From positions 1 to 48,555 of the forward strand of contig JAFRST010000051.1 in assembly GCA_017427465.1 (NCBI GenBank): DNA of 48,555 bases, in the 5' to 3' direction. Shown piece by piece: positions 24,435 to 36,261 of this stretch; position 1 is the first letter of the stretch; each line of letters begins with the position of its first letter. The translations under genes and the position numbers were made by a program. A model generated the notes under the pieces. The model did no database searches. It was given only the letters and a program-made list of their open reading frames with translations, and was not told where the DNA came from. Source of the stretch: Clostridiales bacterium. Lineage in GTDB: Bacteria > Bacillota > Clostridia > Saccharofermentanales > Saccharofermentanaceae.

Positions 24435-26549
24435 TTAACCCGGATTACCCTGACCCTGATTCTGATCATCAGGACCGCCGCCACCCGGATTAGGATCCTG
24501 CGGTGTCGGAATTGGCGTATTCGTCGGCGGAGGCGGTACCGGTGTAGGTGTCGCCGTAGGCAAAGGTGTAGACGTAGGAAGCGGAGCAAATACCGCCGTA
24601 AATTCCGTACTGCCTGTTACGACAAACGTGTATGTATTTGAGATAGCAAGCTGGTTGCCTAAAGAGTCGAGCCAGCAATCAAATACGAAGCCTGTTGCAG
24701 GTGTCGCCGTAAGTGTAACCTGGGTATTAAGCTCGTATGTACCGCCGCCTGAGACTGTACCGCTGCCGCTCATCTTAACCACGATTTCAGCCTGCGGAGG
24801 TGTAGGTGTAGGAGTACCGCCATTCTGGTAGTCTTCCTTTGTACCGACATAAAGCTTGACTGTCGACTTTCTGTTGACGGCAGAACCAGCCGGAGGATCC
24901 GTGATGATTACATACTGCTGGTTTGCAGGAAGTGATGTTACATCTGCAGAACCTACTATCGTAGCATTGAGGGTGCTCTCAGCAAGCTTGGCCTTAGCGT
25001 CCTCAACGTTCTTGCCTATGACGTCAGGAACAACAACAGAAGTATTAGGTTCGATGGCATAGATGACAATGATCTGCTGTCCGATAGTAACCTGGGATGA
25101 TGCCTCAGGTTCAGTTCTTATGACCTTACCGGGTTCAACATCATCAGAAGGCTCAGCGCGGAAAGAAACTTCGAATCCGAGCTTGGTAAGTGAAGAATAA
25201 CAGCTGTCGCGGTCAATGTTCGCATAATCCTGAAGGATGATAACTTCATTAGCCGTTGATACGGTCAGTTCAATGACACTAAGTTTATTATTCGTTGAGA
25301 TGACCATTCCCTCTCCGGGCTTCTGGCCGAGAACTATTCCGGATTCGAAATCATTAGTGATCTCATACTTGATCGTATAGTTGACCTGGGCCAGATCAAG
25401 CTTCTTTTTTACTTCATCAATGGTCAGACCCACATAATTCTCTACGGTATACTCGGTATTCTCTTCAATGTGCGTTGCATTGCCGACGGCTTTTACAACA
25501 AGGATTCCTATGCCGATAAGAACGCCGATAATGACAACAATGATGAGCGCCAGAAGGATATTATCCCTGAATCTGGAGATTCTTCTGGACTCAGCGCTCT
25601 TCTCGATCTCGGAGATCTTCTCATATTCAGGATCCTGTCTGAATGAGATATTCGTATCAGTGCTTGTATTCTTTTCGGGCACATTGGAGATAACACCATA
25701 AACGCCGTTAGGATCTACGAGCAAAGAATCAAGCTCTGTAACGAGCTGGCGCATAGTCTGATAACGTCTCTCCGGAGACTTCTGCATACACTTGGCGATG
25801 ATGGAATCAAGACCTTTCGGAATGCCCTGCATCAAAGATGAAGGTACCGGAGGTGTCTCCTGGAGGTGCTTAACGGCAATTGCAACATTGGAATCACCGT
25901 CAAACGGAAGTCTTCCCGTTACCATCTCGAAAAGCGATACGCCCAAAGAATAAATATCAGACTGGGGACCTACATTACCGCCTCTTGCCTGCTCAGGCGA
26001 GAAATAATGGACGGAGCCCATCTGAACGCCTGACATGGTGATCGTTGTGCTGGATGCTGCGCGGGCAATGCCGAAGTCCGTTATTTTCGCTACACGGTCA
26101 CGAGAGATAAGGATGTTCTGAGGCTTGATGTCTCTGTGAACGATGCCGTTCTGGTGGGCATAATCCAATGCAAGACCGATCTGGATTACGATCGGAACAG
26201 CATTGCGCCAGTCAAGGTGACCGTTCTGGTTAATGAGATCTTTTACAGTGATACCTTCAATGTATTCCTGAACGATGTATCTGAAGTTGCCTTCATGACC
26301 TACACCGTAGACTTTTACGATGTTAGCGTGGTTAAGAGATGCAACAGACTTTGCTTCAGCATCGAATCTTCTGATGAACTCTTCGTCCGAAGAAAACTCG
26401 GGCTTAAGGATCTTGATGGCGACATTAACGCCTGTGTTCATATCGATTCCGAGGTATACGTTAGCCATACCGCCTGAGCCGATAAGCTTGACGATCCTGT
26501 ACTTGTTCGCAAATATCATGCCCTCCGGGCCGTGAACCTGATTTGCCAT
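24435..26549 (-). CDS. pknB: PASTA-domain Ser/Thr protein kinase with an extra InlB-like C-terminal domain
   Basis: A membrane receptor kinase for wall growth and dormancy signals. The 704-residue protein has a kinase domain (about 14-280): GSGGMANVY loop, Lys46, HRDIKPQN with Asp140, DFG at 158, APE-like SPEQ; then a membrane segment at about 333-355 and three PASTA repeats, roughly 360-570. After those comes an uncommon addition: a divergent InlB B-repeat-like domain (GSGTVSGGGTYELNTQV to STEFTAVF) and a long Pro/Thr/Gly-rich, disordered tail. It is paired with the PP2C phosphatase upstream, nine bases away. The kinase, transmembrane and PASTA parts are certain; the InlB-like call is by pattern. 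Confidence 0.95.
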   Translation of the reverse strand: MANQVHGPEGMIFANKYRIVKLIGSGGMANVYLGIDMNTGVNVAIKILKPEFSSDEEFIRRFDAEAKSVASLNHANIVKVYGVGHEGNFRYIVQEYIEGITVKDLINQNGHLDWRNAVPIVIQIGLALDYAHQNGIVHRDIKPQNILISRDRVAKITDFGIARAASSTTITMSGVQMGSVHYFSPEQARGGNVGPQSDIYSLGVSLFEMVTGRLPFDGDSNVAIAVKHLQETPPVPSSLMQGIPKGLDSIIAKCMQKSPERRYQTMRQLVTELDSLLVDPNGVYGVISNVPEKNTSTDTNISFRQDPEYEKISEIEKSAESRRISRFRDNILLALIIVVIIGVLIGIGILVVKAVGNATHIEENTEYTVENYVGLTIDEVKKKLDLAQVNYTIKYEITNDFESGIVLGQKPGEGMVISTNNKLSVIELTVSTANEVIILQDYANIDRDSCYSSLTKLGFEVSFRAEPSDDVEPGKVIRTEPEASSQVTIGQQIIVIYAIEPNTSVVVPDVIGKNVEDAKAKLAESTLNATIVGSADVTSLPANQQYVIITDPPAGSAVNRKSTVKLYVGTKEDYQNGGTPTPTPPQAEIVVKMSGSGTVSGGGTYELNTQVTLTATPATGFVFDCWLDSLGNQLAISNTYTFVVTGSTEFTAVFAPLPTSTPLPTATPTPVPPPPTNTPIPTPQDPNPGGGGPDDQNQGQGNPG

Positions 26550-26557
26550 ATTTCCCC

Positions 26558-27304
26558 CTATAATTCAACGGCGGGTTCTGACCTGCCGATCGTTACCGTA
26601 ATGTTATCCGTACTATTTCCTTCGAGAGCCTGGGCGATAAGCTTCGAGCAGACACTCTCCAAATTATTTCTTTCGCGGGTGCAAGCCTTGAACTGTTCGT
26701 CGCTCATAAAGGAATAAAGTCCGTCTGAGCACAGGAAGACCAAATCACCATAACTTATATTATAACTGTAAATATCCGGATTTTGATACTGGTTCTCACC
26801 AAGCACCTTAAAGAGCCTGTTCCTGCCGGGGTGATGCTTCGCCTCGTCTTCTGAGATAAGGCCCTTCTTAACGAGCCTTCCGGTCTCATTGTGATCTTCA
26901 GTAAGCTTGATAAGCTCTGAGCCATGGAGCATATAGCATCTGGTATCGCCGATATGAGCTACGGTAAGCTCCGTTCCCTTTAATACCGCAATAGTAAGCG
27001 TAGTGCACATGCCAATACGCTCCCTGTTCTCAAGACAGTTATGAAGTATATTGATGTTTGCTTTATTGAATACTGTCTTAAGATATGCCGGAAGCGCATC
27101 CCTGTCCTTTACGAACGGCAATGTGTCCTTCAGGACTTCCATAACTGTATCTACAGCGATCTTACTTGCTATCTCGCCGCAAGCCTCACCGCCCACGCCG
27201 TCAGCGACTGCCATGCAAAGGCACTGTCCGACCTGCTCGTAGCCGAAGTTATCTTCATTCATGTCCCTTACGGGACCTTTTTCGGACATTCCGTAAGCTA
27301 ACAT
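26558..27304 (-). CDS. prpC: PP2C-family Ser/Thr protein phosphatase
   Basis: Dephosphorylates targets of the neighbouring PASTA kinase. The 248-residue protein has the PPM metal-binding motifs RDMNEDNF (residue 13 on), AVADGVGG, GDTRCYM and CSDGLYSFM. It is cytoplasmic, without membrane segment. ATG start overlaps the rlmN stop by seven bases, and pknB follows after eight bases, the standard prpC-pknB pair. Confidence 0.96.
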   Translation of the reverse strand: MLAYGMSEKGPVRDMNEDNFGYEQVGQCLCMAVADGVGGEACGEIASKIAVDTVMEVLKDTLPFVKDRDALPAYLKTVFNKANINILHNCLENRERIGMCTTLTIAVLKGTELTVAHIGDTRCYMLHGSELIKLTEDHNETGRLVKKGLISEDEAKHHPGRNRLFKVLGENQYQNPDIYSYNISYGDLVFLCSDGLYSFMSDEQFKACTRERNNLESVCSKLIAQALEGNSTDNITVTIGRSEPAVEL

Positions 27305-28338
27305 TGTGCTTCCTCTATCTTTCCTCTTCTAAGCTGTCCGCAGGCAGCCATGATGTCAGAACCCATCTCACGCCTGATTGTCGCATTGATCCCGCCGGAT
27401 GTAAGGATGTCCCTGAACTGCTTGACCTTAGCAGGCGAAGCAGACTGGAATAAAGTGCCCGGCACTTTGTTTGCCGAGATAAGATTAACGTGATAAAGCC
27501 CGCCTTTAAGAAGTTTTACGAGTTCGCGCGCGCATTCGGGCGTATCGTTAACACCTGCAAAAAGGCTGTATTCGAACGTAATTCTTCTGCTGGTATATCT
27601 GGTATATTCCTTGCATGCATCCATAAGCTGTTCAATGGAGTATGCCTTAGCTACCGGCATAAGCTTTTTCCTCAGCTCGTCATTGGGAGCATGAAGCGAG
27701 ATCGAGAGGTTGACCTGCAGGCCTTCTTTTGTGAACGCTTCAATCTTGGGAACAAGTCCGCATGTCGAAAGAGTAATGTGTCTTGCGCCCAAACCCAGTC
27801 CTTCAGGATCGTTTGCAAGCTTAATGAACCTCATTACGTTATCGTAGTTATCAAAAGGCTCTCCGATGCCCATGATAACAACGCTCCTGACTCTCTCTCC
27901 AAGGATTTTTTGTGTTACGGAGATCTGGGCTAATATCTCACCTGCAGATAATGATCTGCCGAAAGCTATCTTTGCGGAAGCGCAGAAAGCGCAGCCCATC
28001 TTGCATCCGGCCTGTGAAGATACACATACCGAGATGCCGGGCTTATATCTCATGGCAACAGTCTCGATAATGTTGCCGTCATAAAGGCCGTAAACGAACT
28101 TCTCCGTACCGTCGATCTTGGATACCAGGTGTTCTCTTAATTCGAAGCCTCCGAAAATGAAGTCTTCTTCCAGCATTGCCCTTATGTTCTTGGGGACATT
28201 GGTCATTTCGGCTGTATCAACGGAACCCGAAGAGAGCCACCCGTAGATCTGTGAAGCGCGGTATTTGGGGACTCCGCGTTCTTCACACCAAAGTGTAAGA
28301 TCATCTATGGTCAGATCAAGACAGAACTTATCTTTCAA
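27298..28338 (-). CDS. rlmN: Dual-specificity 23S/tRNA adenine-C2 methyltransferase RlmN (radical SAM)
   Basis: Methylates A2503 of 23S rRNA, and A37 of some tRNAs, by radical SAM chemistry. With the TTG start at 28338 the protein is 346 residues; the cluster ligands are Cys112, Cys116 and Cys119 in SSQAGCKMGCAFC, and the methyl-carrying pair is completed by Cys333 in MAACGQL. The TTG overlaps the rsmB stop as TTGA and has AGGAAGAAG upstream. An ATG at 28392 would add 18 residues lying inside rsmB without a ribosome site, so I rejected it. Confidence 0.95.
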   Translation of the reverse strand: MKDKFCLDLTIDDLTLWCEERGVPKYRASQIYGWLSSGSVDTAEMTNVPKNIRAMLEEDFIFGGFELREHLVSKIDGTEKFVYGLYDGNIIETVAMRYKPGISVCVSSQAGCKMGCAFCASAKIAFGRSLSAGEILAQISVTQKILGERVRSVVIMGIGEPFDNYDNVMRFIKLANDPEGLGLGARHITLSTCGLVPKIEAFTKEGLQVNLSISLHAPNDELRKKLMPVAKAYSIEQLMDACKEYTRYTSRRITFEYSLFAGVNDTPECARELVKLLKGGLYHVNLISANKVPGTLFQSASPAKVKQFRDILTSGGINATIRREMGSDIMAACGQLRRGKIEEAQC

Positions 28339-29756
28339 GACTCTTCTTCCTTTCTGTCTCTCTCCATACGGCAGATGAAGAATCCTTCGCATTTATCGAT
28401 GTGCGGCAAAAGAGTGATCATGCCGTTAGCAACGCTTTCCTGTCTTTCTTCATCCATGTAGATATCCTCAGGCAGGAACTTATCGATAGGCACCGTATGG
28501 AATCTCTTATGCTCCGCAAGGAAAGTCTCTACCTGGTTCTCATTCTCATCCGAATTAAGCGTACAAGTGCAATATATGAGCGTTCCGCCCGGACGCACCA
28601 TTTTCGCAGCGTGTTCTAATATCGAATATTGCAAAGGAATAAGCTCATCCAATTCATCGTAAGAGAACTTCTCTCTTATATCGGGCTTTCTGCCCAAGAG
28701 ACCCAGGCCGCTGCAAGGGACATCGCATAGAACAATATCATAAGTCTTCTTGGAATCCTTATCATCTTTACTGATCTTGGATGCATCCGCGCAGACAGTC
28801 TCAATAGATGTAAGACCTAATCTCTCGCAATTATCCCTTACGAGTTTTAATCTAGACTCATTGATGTCTACAGCAATAATATAGAGGTCATCCCTGCACA
28901 TCTGCGCCATATGGGTGGACTTACCGCCCGGAGCAGCACAGCAGTCAAGGATCTTATCGGCAACCCTCGGATGAGCGATATGGGATGCGAGCATCGCGCC
29001 CTGTCCCTGAACAAACATACCATACTTATTGAACGCTTCGGTATTATCAAGACCGTTCAGACCGCCTGTGATCTCAACACAATCAGGAATAAAACTGCCT
29101 TTGACAGCAGTTATTCCTTCTTTCTTAAGCTCGGCGATCAGAGTCTTCTGATCTGTTTTGTGAGCGTCAAATCTGACAGTAATATGCGCAGGCTCAAGAA
29201 AAGCCTTACCGATCTCAAAAGCAGTCTGCTTACCGAAATCTTTCTTGAAGATTCCGTAGATTTCAGGCTTTAACGATACTCTGATACCCGGCTTAAACTG
29301 CTCGAGATATCTCTTGGCTTCAGGGCTCTCCGCGAACTTTCTTAAGACAGCGTTTACATAGCCGGATGCCTTATGATTGTATTTCTTTGTAATCTCAACA
29401 GCTGAATCGACTGCCGCATAATCGGGAATATTGTTTCCGAACTGGATCTGCCAGACAGCCATTCTGATGGCGGTCCTTGCTACAGGATCCATCATCTCCA
29501 CTTCTTCCTTAGTAAGATGTCTTACAAGGAAATCGATAGTGAAGGTATAAGTTAATGTGCCATAGAGCATCGCTCTGGCAAAATCGATCTTCTTGCCTGC
29601 AGAAGCAGCGATCTTATCAGCCTTCTTGATAACAAGATTGGAATACGCATCCTTCTCGTATACCCAGTAAAGCATAAGGAAGCAAAGTTCTCTTTCCTTG
29701 TCTTCGCTTATGATCTTATACAATTCTTTCTTCTTGTAGAGGATCTCGTCAGACAT
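28335..29756 (-). CDS. rsmB: 16S rRNA (cytosine(967)-C5)-methyltransferase RsmB
   Basis: Methylates C967 of 16S rRNA with SAM. The 473-residue protein has an N-terminal NusB-like RNA-binding domain (about 20-150) and a C-terminal Rossmann methyltransferase: CCAAPGGKSTHMAQ, the DVPCSGLGLLGRKPD motif, and the catalytic cysteine of YCTCTL. It starts with ATG nine bases after fmt and ends inside rlmN. Confidence 0.97.
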   Translation of the reverse strand: MSDEILYKKKELYKIISEDKERELCFLMLYWVYEKDAYSNLVIKKADKIAASAGKKIDFARAMLYGTLTYTFTIDFLVRHLTKEEVEMMDPVARTAIRMAVWQIQFGNNIPDYAAVDSAVEITKKYNHKASGYVNAVLRKFAESPEAKRYLEQFKPGIRVSLKPEIYGIFKKDFGKQTAFEIGKAFLEPAHITVRFDAHKTDQKTLIAELKKEGITAVKGSFIPDCVEITGGLNGLDNTEAFNKYGMFVQGQGAMLASHIAHPRVADKILDCCAAPGGKSTHMAQMCRDDLYIIAVDINESRLKLVRDNCERLGLTSIETVCADASKISKDDKDSKKTYDIVLCDVPCSGLGLLGRKPDIREKFSYDELDELIPLQYSILEHAAKMVRPGGTLIYCTCTLNSDENENQVETFLAEHKRFHTVPIDKFLPEDIYMDEERQESVANGMITLLPHIDKCEGFFICRMERDRKEEES

Positions 29757-29765
29757 AGGAATCTC

Positions 29766-30728
29766 CTACATTATCTGCTTACCGACGGTAAAATTGTGCG
29801 CACAGTCACGCGCATTGAGCCTCTTTCCGCCGGGCTGCTGCAATTCCTTTATCTTAAGATAACCATTGCCGCATTTAACAATAAGATTCTCGCCTTTTGC
29901 CCTGACAACGACACCGGGCTCTGCGCACTTCAACTCTTCAGGAATAACCGGATCATCCTCTGATATAACCGTTGAATCAAGCACTTTAAGCTTATTCTCG
30001 CCTGACATAACAAATGCGCCGGGCCAGCTGCTTAAAGCTCTTACTCTGTTATGGATATCCAGAGCATCCTGTGTCCAGTTAAATTCACCTTCTTCAGGTC
30101 TTATCGGCGGACAAGCTGTAGCCAGGGAATCATCCTGCTTTACAGTCTCAAGTCCGCCATTAACCCAGGCATCAATGATAGCAGGGAGCTTTGCCGCACT
30201 TGCTTCCGCAAGTCTGTTCATAAGGGACTCTGTATGCTCGTCAGGATCAATGGCTACTTCGACCTTGTCGATGATATCACCGGTATCCATGCCGACATCC
30301 ATCTTCATGAATGTAATGCCTGTAACCTTATCGCCTTCGAGAATTGCGCGCTGAACGGGAGCCGCTCCTCTTCTTGCGGGCAGAAGACTTCCGTGGCAGT
30401 TAATGCATCCGTATTTTGGAAGGTCAAGGATGGATTTAGGCAGGATCTTACCGTAAGCCGCAGTAACTATAAGATCCGCATCATAAGATGAGATCTTTTC
30501 TAATGATTCTTCAGTCTTTAATGTATCCGGCTGAAATACTTCAATACCTTTTTCCTGCGCAATGACCTTAACCGGCGGTGCCGTAAGGATATGCTTTCTG
30601 CCTACCGGCTTATCTGGCTGGCAAAGACATAAGACAACATTGAATCCTCCGTCAATCAATGCCTTGAGGTTAGTGCCTGCAAATTCAGGCGTTCCCATGA
30701 ATATTATCTTAAGATCACGCCTGTCCAA
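29766..30728 (-). CDS. fmt: Methionyl-tRNA formyltransferase
   Basis: Formylates initiator methionyl-tRNA using 10-formyl-tetrahydrofolate. Family motifs in 320 residues: IIFMGTPEFAG near the N-terminus, NCHGSLLPARRGAAP with the catalytic Asn/His, and DVGMDTGDII with the Asp. The start is TTG four bases after the def stop, with GAGGAC upstream; no ATG is better placed. It partners def, which removes the formyl group. Confidence 0.97.
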   Translation of the reverse strand: MDRRDLKIIFMGTPEFAGTNLKALIDGGFNVVLCLCQPDKPVGRKHILTAPPVKVIAQEKGIEVFQPDTLKTEESLEKISSYDADLIVTAAYGKILPKSILDLPKYGCINCHGSLLPARRGAAPVQRAILEGDKVTGITFMKMDVGMDTGDIIDKVEVAIDPDEHTESLMNRLAEASAAKLPAIIDAWVNGGLETVKQDDSLATACPPIRPEEGEFNWTQDALDIHNRVRALSSWPGAFVMSGENKLKVLDSTVISEDDPVIPEELKCAEPGVVVRAKGENLIVKCGNGYLKIKELQQPGGKRLNARDCAHNFTVGKQIM

Positions 30729-30732
30729 TTAT

Positions 30733-31212
30733 TTAGTCCTCACTCTCGGTACTGTAGATTTTTCCGTCAGCCGACTTATCAATGAAGAGTATTCCTTCAA
30801 GGTGATCATATTCATGAAGTACGCATCTTGCGAAAAGTCCCTCTCCTTCAACGATGAACTCATTGCCGTTACGGTCTAAAGCTTTAACCTTAACATATGA
30901 AGCTCTCTCGACAGGGCATGTCTTGCCGGGAACGGAAAGGCAGCCTTCGTTATCAATCTGTGAGCCGGAAGTCTCAAGGATCTCCGGATTGATGAACTCG
31001 ACAAGACCGTGGTCATCACCGACATCAACAATGAATACTCTTCTTAAAACACCGACCTGAGGAGCAGCAATACCGACTCCCCTGTCTTCATAATTCATGG
31101 TATCTGCCATGTCATCCAGGAGCTTGATGATCCTGGGTGTAATCTCTTCTACGGGTCTCGACTTCTTGCGGAGAAGCGGATCACCTTCGATAACCAAATT
31201 CCTTAAAGCCAT
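30733..31212 (-). CDS. def: Peptide deformylase
   Basis: Removes the N-formyl group from new proteins. The 159-residue protein holds motif 1 [10 protein letters not shown], motif 2 EGCLSVPG with the metal Cys, and motif 3 HEYDHLEG with two metal His and the catalytic Glu. ATG at 31212 has a perfect GGAGG seven bases upstream; a GTG six codons earlier lies before that site and was rejected. First gene of the operon running to thiN. Confidence 0.97.
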   Translation of the reverse strand: MALRNLVIEGDPLLRKKSRPVEEITPRIIKLLDDMADTMNYEDRGVGIAAPQVGVLRRVFIVDVGDDHGLVEFINPEILETSGSQIDNEGCLSVPGKTCPVERASYVKVKALDRNGNEFIVEGEGLFARCVLHEYDHLEGILFIDKSADGKIYSTESED

Positions 31213-31244
31213 TATTCGGCCTCCATTCACAATTTTACCTATAT

Positions 31245-31273
31245 ATTATAATTTTTATAATAATAACAAACAA
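31245..31273 (-). promoter_or_regulatory. Promoter of the def-to-thiN operon
   Basis: Minus-strand TTGTTT (31273-31268), 17-base spacer, perfect TATAAT (31250-31245), about 33 bases before the def start. The -35 box overlaps the 3' tail of the ahcY terminator. Confidence 0.75.
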
Positions 31274-31300
31274 GTGCTCAAGGATTCCCTTAAGCACTTG
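31264..31300 (-). terminator. Terminator of ahcY
   Basis: Minus-strand stem CAAGTGCT / AGCACTTG with an inner AAGG-GAAT-CCTT hairpin, followed by TTTGTTATT. It lies 27 bases beyond the ahcY stop. Confidence 0.82.
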
Positions 31301-31326
31301 CACAAACCTTTAAATTGTCAGCTAAA

Positions 31327-32586
31327 TCACAGATCCCAGGAACTGATGTACTTCTCCTGTTCGGAAGTGAGCTTATCTATCGATATACCCTTGGTATTAA
31401 GAAGGATCTCGGCAACACGGTTATCAATGACTTCAGGAGTCTGATATACATCAACCGGAAGTCTGCCGTTATTTGTAGCTATATACATTGCGGACTGAGC
31501 CTGCAGAGCAAAGCTCATATCCATGATCTCAACAGGATGTCCGTCACCAGAAGCGAGGTTTACGAGTCTGCCTTCAGCAATAATGCATACAGTATTGCCG
31601 CTCTCAAGCTTATAACCGATGATGTTGTTTCTGAGTTCCGTACTCTCAACACACATTTTCTTTAATTCAGCTACGCTTACTTCGCAGTCGAAATGTCCTG
31701 CATTACAGCAAACAGCGCCGTCCTTCATGGCCTCGAAATGTCTTCCTACAATAACATCCTTGCAGCCTGTAACTGTAACGAAGAAATCACCCAGGGGCGC
31801 AGCCTCATCCATAGTCATGACCTGGTAGCCTTCCATAATGGCTTCACACGCCTTAACAGGATCGATCTCAGTAACGATAACCTTTGCTCCAAGGCCCTTA
31901 GCTCTCATAGCAACACCTCTTCCGCACATACCGTAACCTGCAACAACTACTGTCTTACCTGCTACAACAAGGTTTGTCGTAGCCATGATAGCAGTCCAGA
32001 CAGATTGGCCTGTGCCGAATCTGTTATCGAACAAATGCTTGCATCTTGCGTCATTAACCGCGATTACAGGATAAAGGAGCTTGCCTTCACCTTTAAGGAT
32101 CTCAAGTCTGTGAACGCCTGTAGTAGTCTCTTCGCATCCGCCTAAAACATTGGCAGCCATATCCTTCAATTCGGAATGGAGAAGCAGCGCGAAATCACCG
32201 CCGTCATCAATAACGATATCGGGCCTAAAGCTCAATGCCTTTCTCAATCTTCCCCAGTATTCGTCCTCGCTGTCACCGTGAACGGCATAAACGTTCATAA
32301 TGTCCATAGAAGCCAATGCAGCAGCGACATCATCTTGTGTTGAAAGAGGATTGCAGCCTGTCAGAGCGACCTCTGCGCCGCCCCTGGCCAATGCTCTTGC
32401 AAGACAAGCTGTCTTTGCTTCAACATGTACGGAAACAGAGATCTTAAGGCCCTTAAAAGGCTGCTTTTCTATGAGCTCAGCCTCTATTGCTCTTAACACG
32501 GGCATGTTGCGGTAAGCCCATTCGATCTTTTCCAAACCTGTTTTGGCGAGATTAATATCTTTGACTTCGTAATTGAAAATGCCCAT
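31327..32586 (-). CDS. ahcY: Adenosylhomocysteinase (SAH hydrolase family, short form)
   Basis: Expected to split S-adenosylhomocysteine, the product of all SAM methyltransferases, into adenosine and homocysteine. The 419-residue protein lacks the roughly 40-residue insertion of the long bacterial and eukaryotic form. The NAD fold VVAGYGMCGRGVAMRAKGLGA and substrate residues in EETTTGVHRL and NDARCKHLFDNRFGTGQS are in place. ATG start, 12 bases after the nucleoside phosphorylase gene, ending at a terminator. Some short-form enzymes of archaea act on S-inosylhomocysteine instead, so the exact substrate is open. Confidence 0.92.
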   Translation of the reverse strand: MGIFNYEVKDINLAKTGLEKIEWAYRNMPVLRAIEAELIEKQPFKGLKISVSVHVEAKTACLARALARGGAEVALTGCNPLSTQDDVAAALASMDIMNVYAVHGDSEDEYWGRLRKALSFRPDIVIDDGGDFALLLHSELKDMAANVLGGCEETTTGVHRLEILKGEGKLLYPVIAVNDARCKHLFDNRFGTGQSVWTAIMATTNLVVAGKTVVVAGYGMCGRGVAMRAKGLGAKVIVTEIDPVKACEAIMEGYQVMTMDEAAPLGDFFVTVTGCKDVIVGRHFEAMKDGAVCCNAGHFDCEVSVAELKKMCVESTELRNNIIGYKLESGNTVCIIAEGRLVNLASGDGHPVEIMDMSFALQAQSAMYIATNNGRLPVDVYQTPEVIDNRVAEILLNTKGISIDKLTSEQEKYISSWDL

Positions 32587-32598
32587 CGCTTACACCCC

Positions 32599-33444
32599 TT
32601 ACACTTCTAATCTTCTTACAAATTCCTTAACAAGAGCGCAGCTGTTATCGGATGCCTTAGCCGCATTCTCAAGAACTTCCTGCTCAGATAAAGGATTGCC
32701 GGAGATTCCTGCAGCCATATTGGTAATGCAGGACATAGCCGCCACTCTGATACCCATGTGTGAAGCAGCAATAGCTTCAGGTACGGTAGACATTCCGACA
32801 CAATCAGCTCCCATCGTTCTCAATGCTCTTATCTCTGCAGGAGTCTCATACTGAGGGCCCTTTGAATAGGCATAAACGCCACGGCTGATCCTTATCTTTA
32901 AATCTCTTGCGCAATTGACGATAGTATCCGTAAGCGCAGGATCATATACGTGGCACTGATCAGGGAATCTTGTTCCGAATTCTTCAATATTCGGACCCCT
33001 TAAAACCGGTTCCGCATTAAAAGAGATATGATCCGTAATCGCCACTAATTCAGGCACTTTCATATCAAGATTGATACCGCCCGAGGCATTTGTAAGGAAA
33101 AGGACCTTAACGCCCAGTCTTCCCATTACTCTGACATAAAAAGTAACGGTCTCCATGGGATAACCTTCATAGTAGTGGAATCTACCGTTCATCAGGAAAA
33201 CAGTCTTACCGGACAGATTGCCTATAATGAGAGATCCTTTATGTCCGGGTGCCGTAGATACGGGAAAACCCGGGATATCCTTATAACTGATCTCGTTAAT
33301 GACATCGACCATCAATGCGAGCGGGCCCAAACCGGAGCCCAAAACAATGCATATTTGAGGCAACACGCAACCGGATGCTGCCGCTCTTATGTAATCGGCA
33401 GCTCCGTCTACACGCTTAACAAATTCTCTAGTATCCGTGATCAT
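32599..33444 (-). CDS. punA: Purine-nucleoside phosphorylase, trimeric type (6-oxopurine)
   Basis: Phosphorolysis of inosine and guanosine. The 281-residue protein has LGSGLGPL, GHKGSLIIGN, MNGRFHYYEGY, TNASGGIN, the substrate Glu in GPQYETPAEIR, GADCVGMSTVPE, and SCITNMAAGI with the Asn that selects 6-oxopurines. ATG start six bases after secA. It is followed by ahcY, which makes sense if nucleosides released from SAH are recycled, although adenosine itself is usually a poor substrate of this enzyme class. Confidence 0.93.
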   Translation of the reverse strand: MITDTREFVKRVDGAADYIRAAASGCVLPQICIVLGSGLGPLALMVDVINEISYKDIPGFPVSTAPGHKGSLIIGNLSGKTVFLMNGRFHYYEGYPMETVTFYVRVMGRLGVKVLFLTNASGGINLDMKVPELVAITDHISFNAEPVLRGPNIEEFGTRFPDQCHVYDPALTDTIVNCARDLKIRISRGVYAYSKGPQYETPAEIRALRTMGADCVGMSTVPEAIAASHMGIRVAAMSCITNMAAGISGNPLSEQEVLENAAKASDNSCALVKEFVRRLEV

Positions 33445-33450
33445 TACTGA

Positions 33451-36246
<2,796 letters not shown>

Positions 36247-36261
36247 TTTGTTCCTTTACCT

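Noticed and set aside
27298..28392. Longer rlmN beginning at ATG 28392
   Set aside because: The extra 18 residues lie inside rsmB, no ribosome site precedes that ATG, and TTG at 28338 has an AGGAAG site and a 4-base overlap with the rsmB stop.
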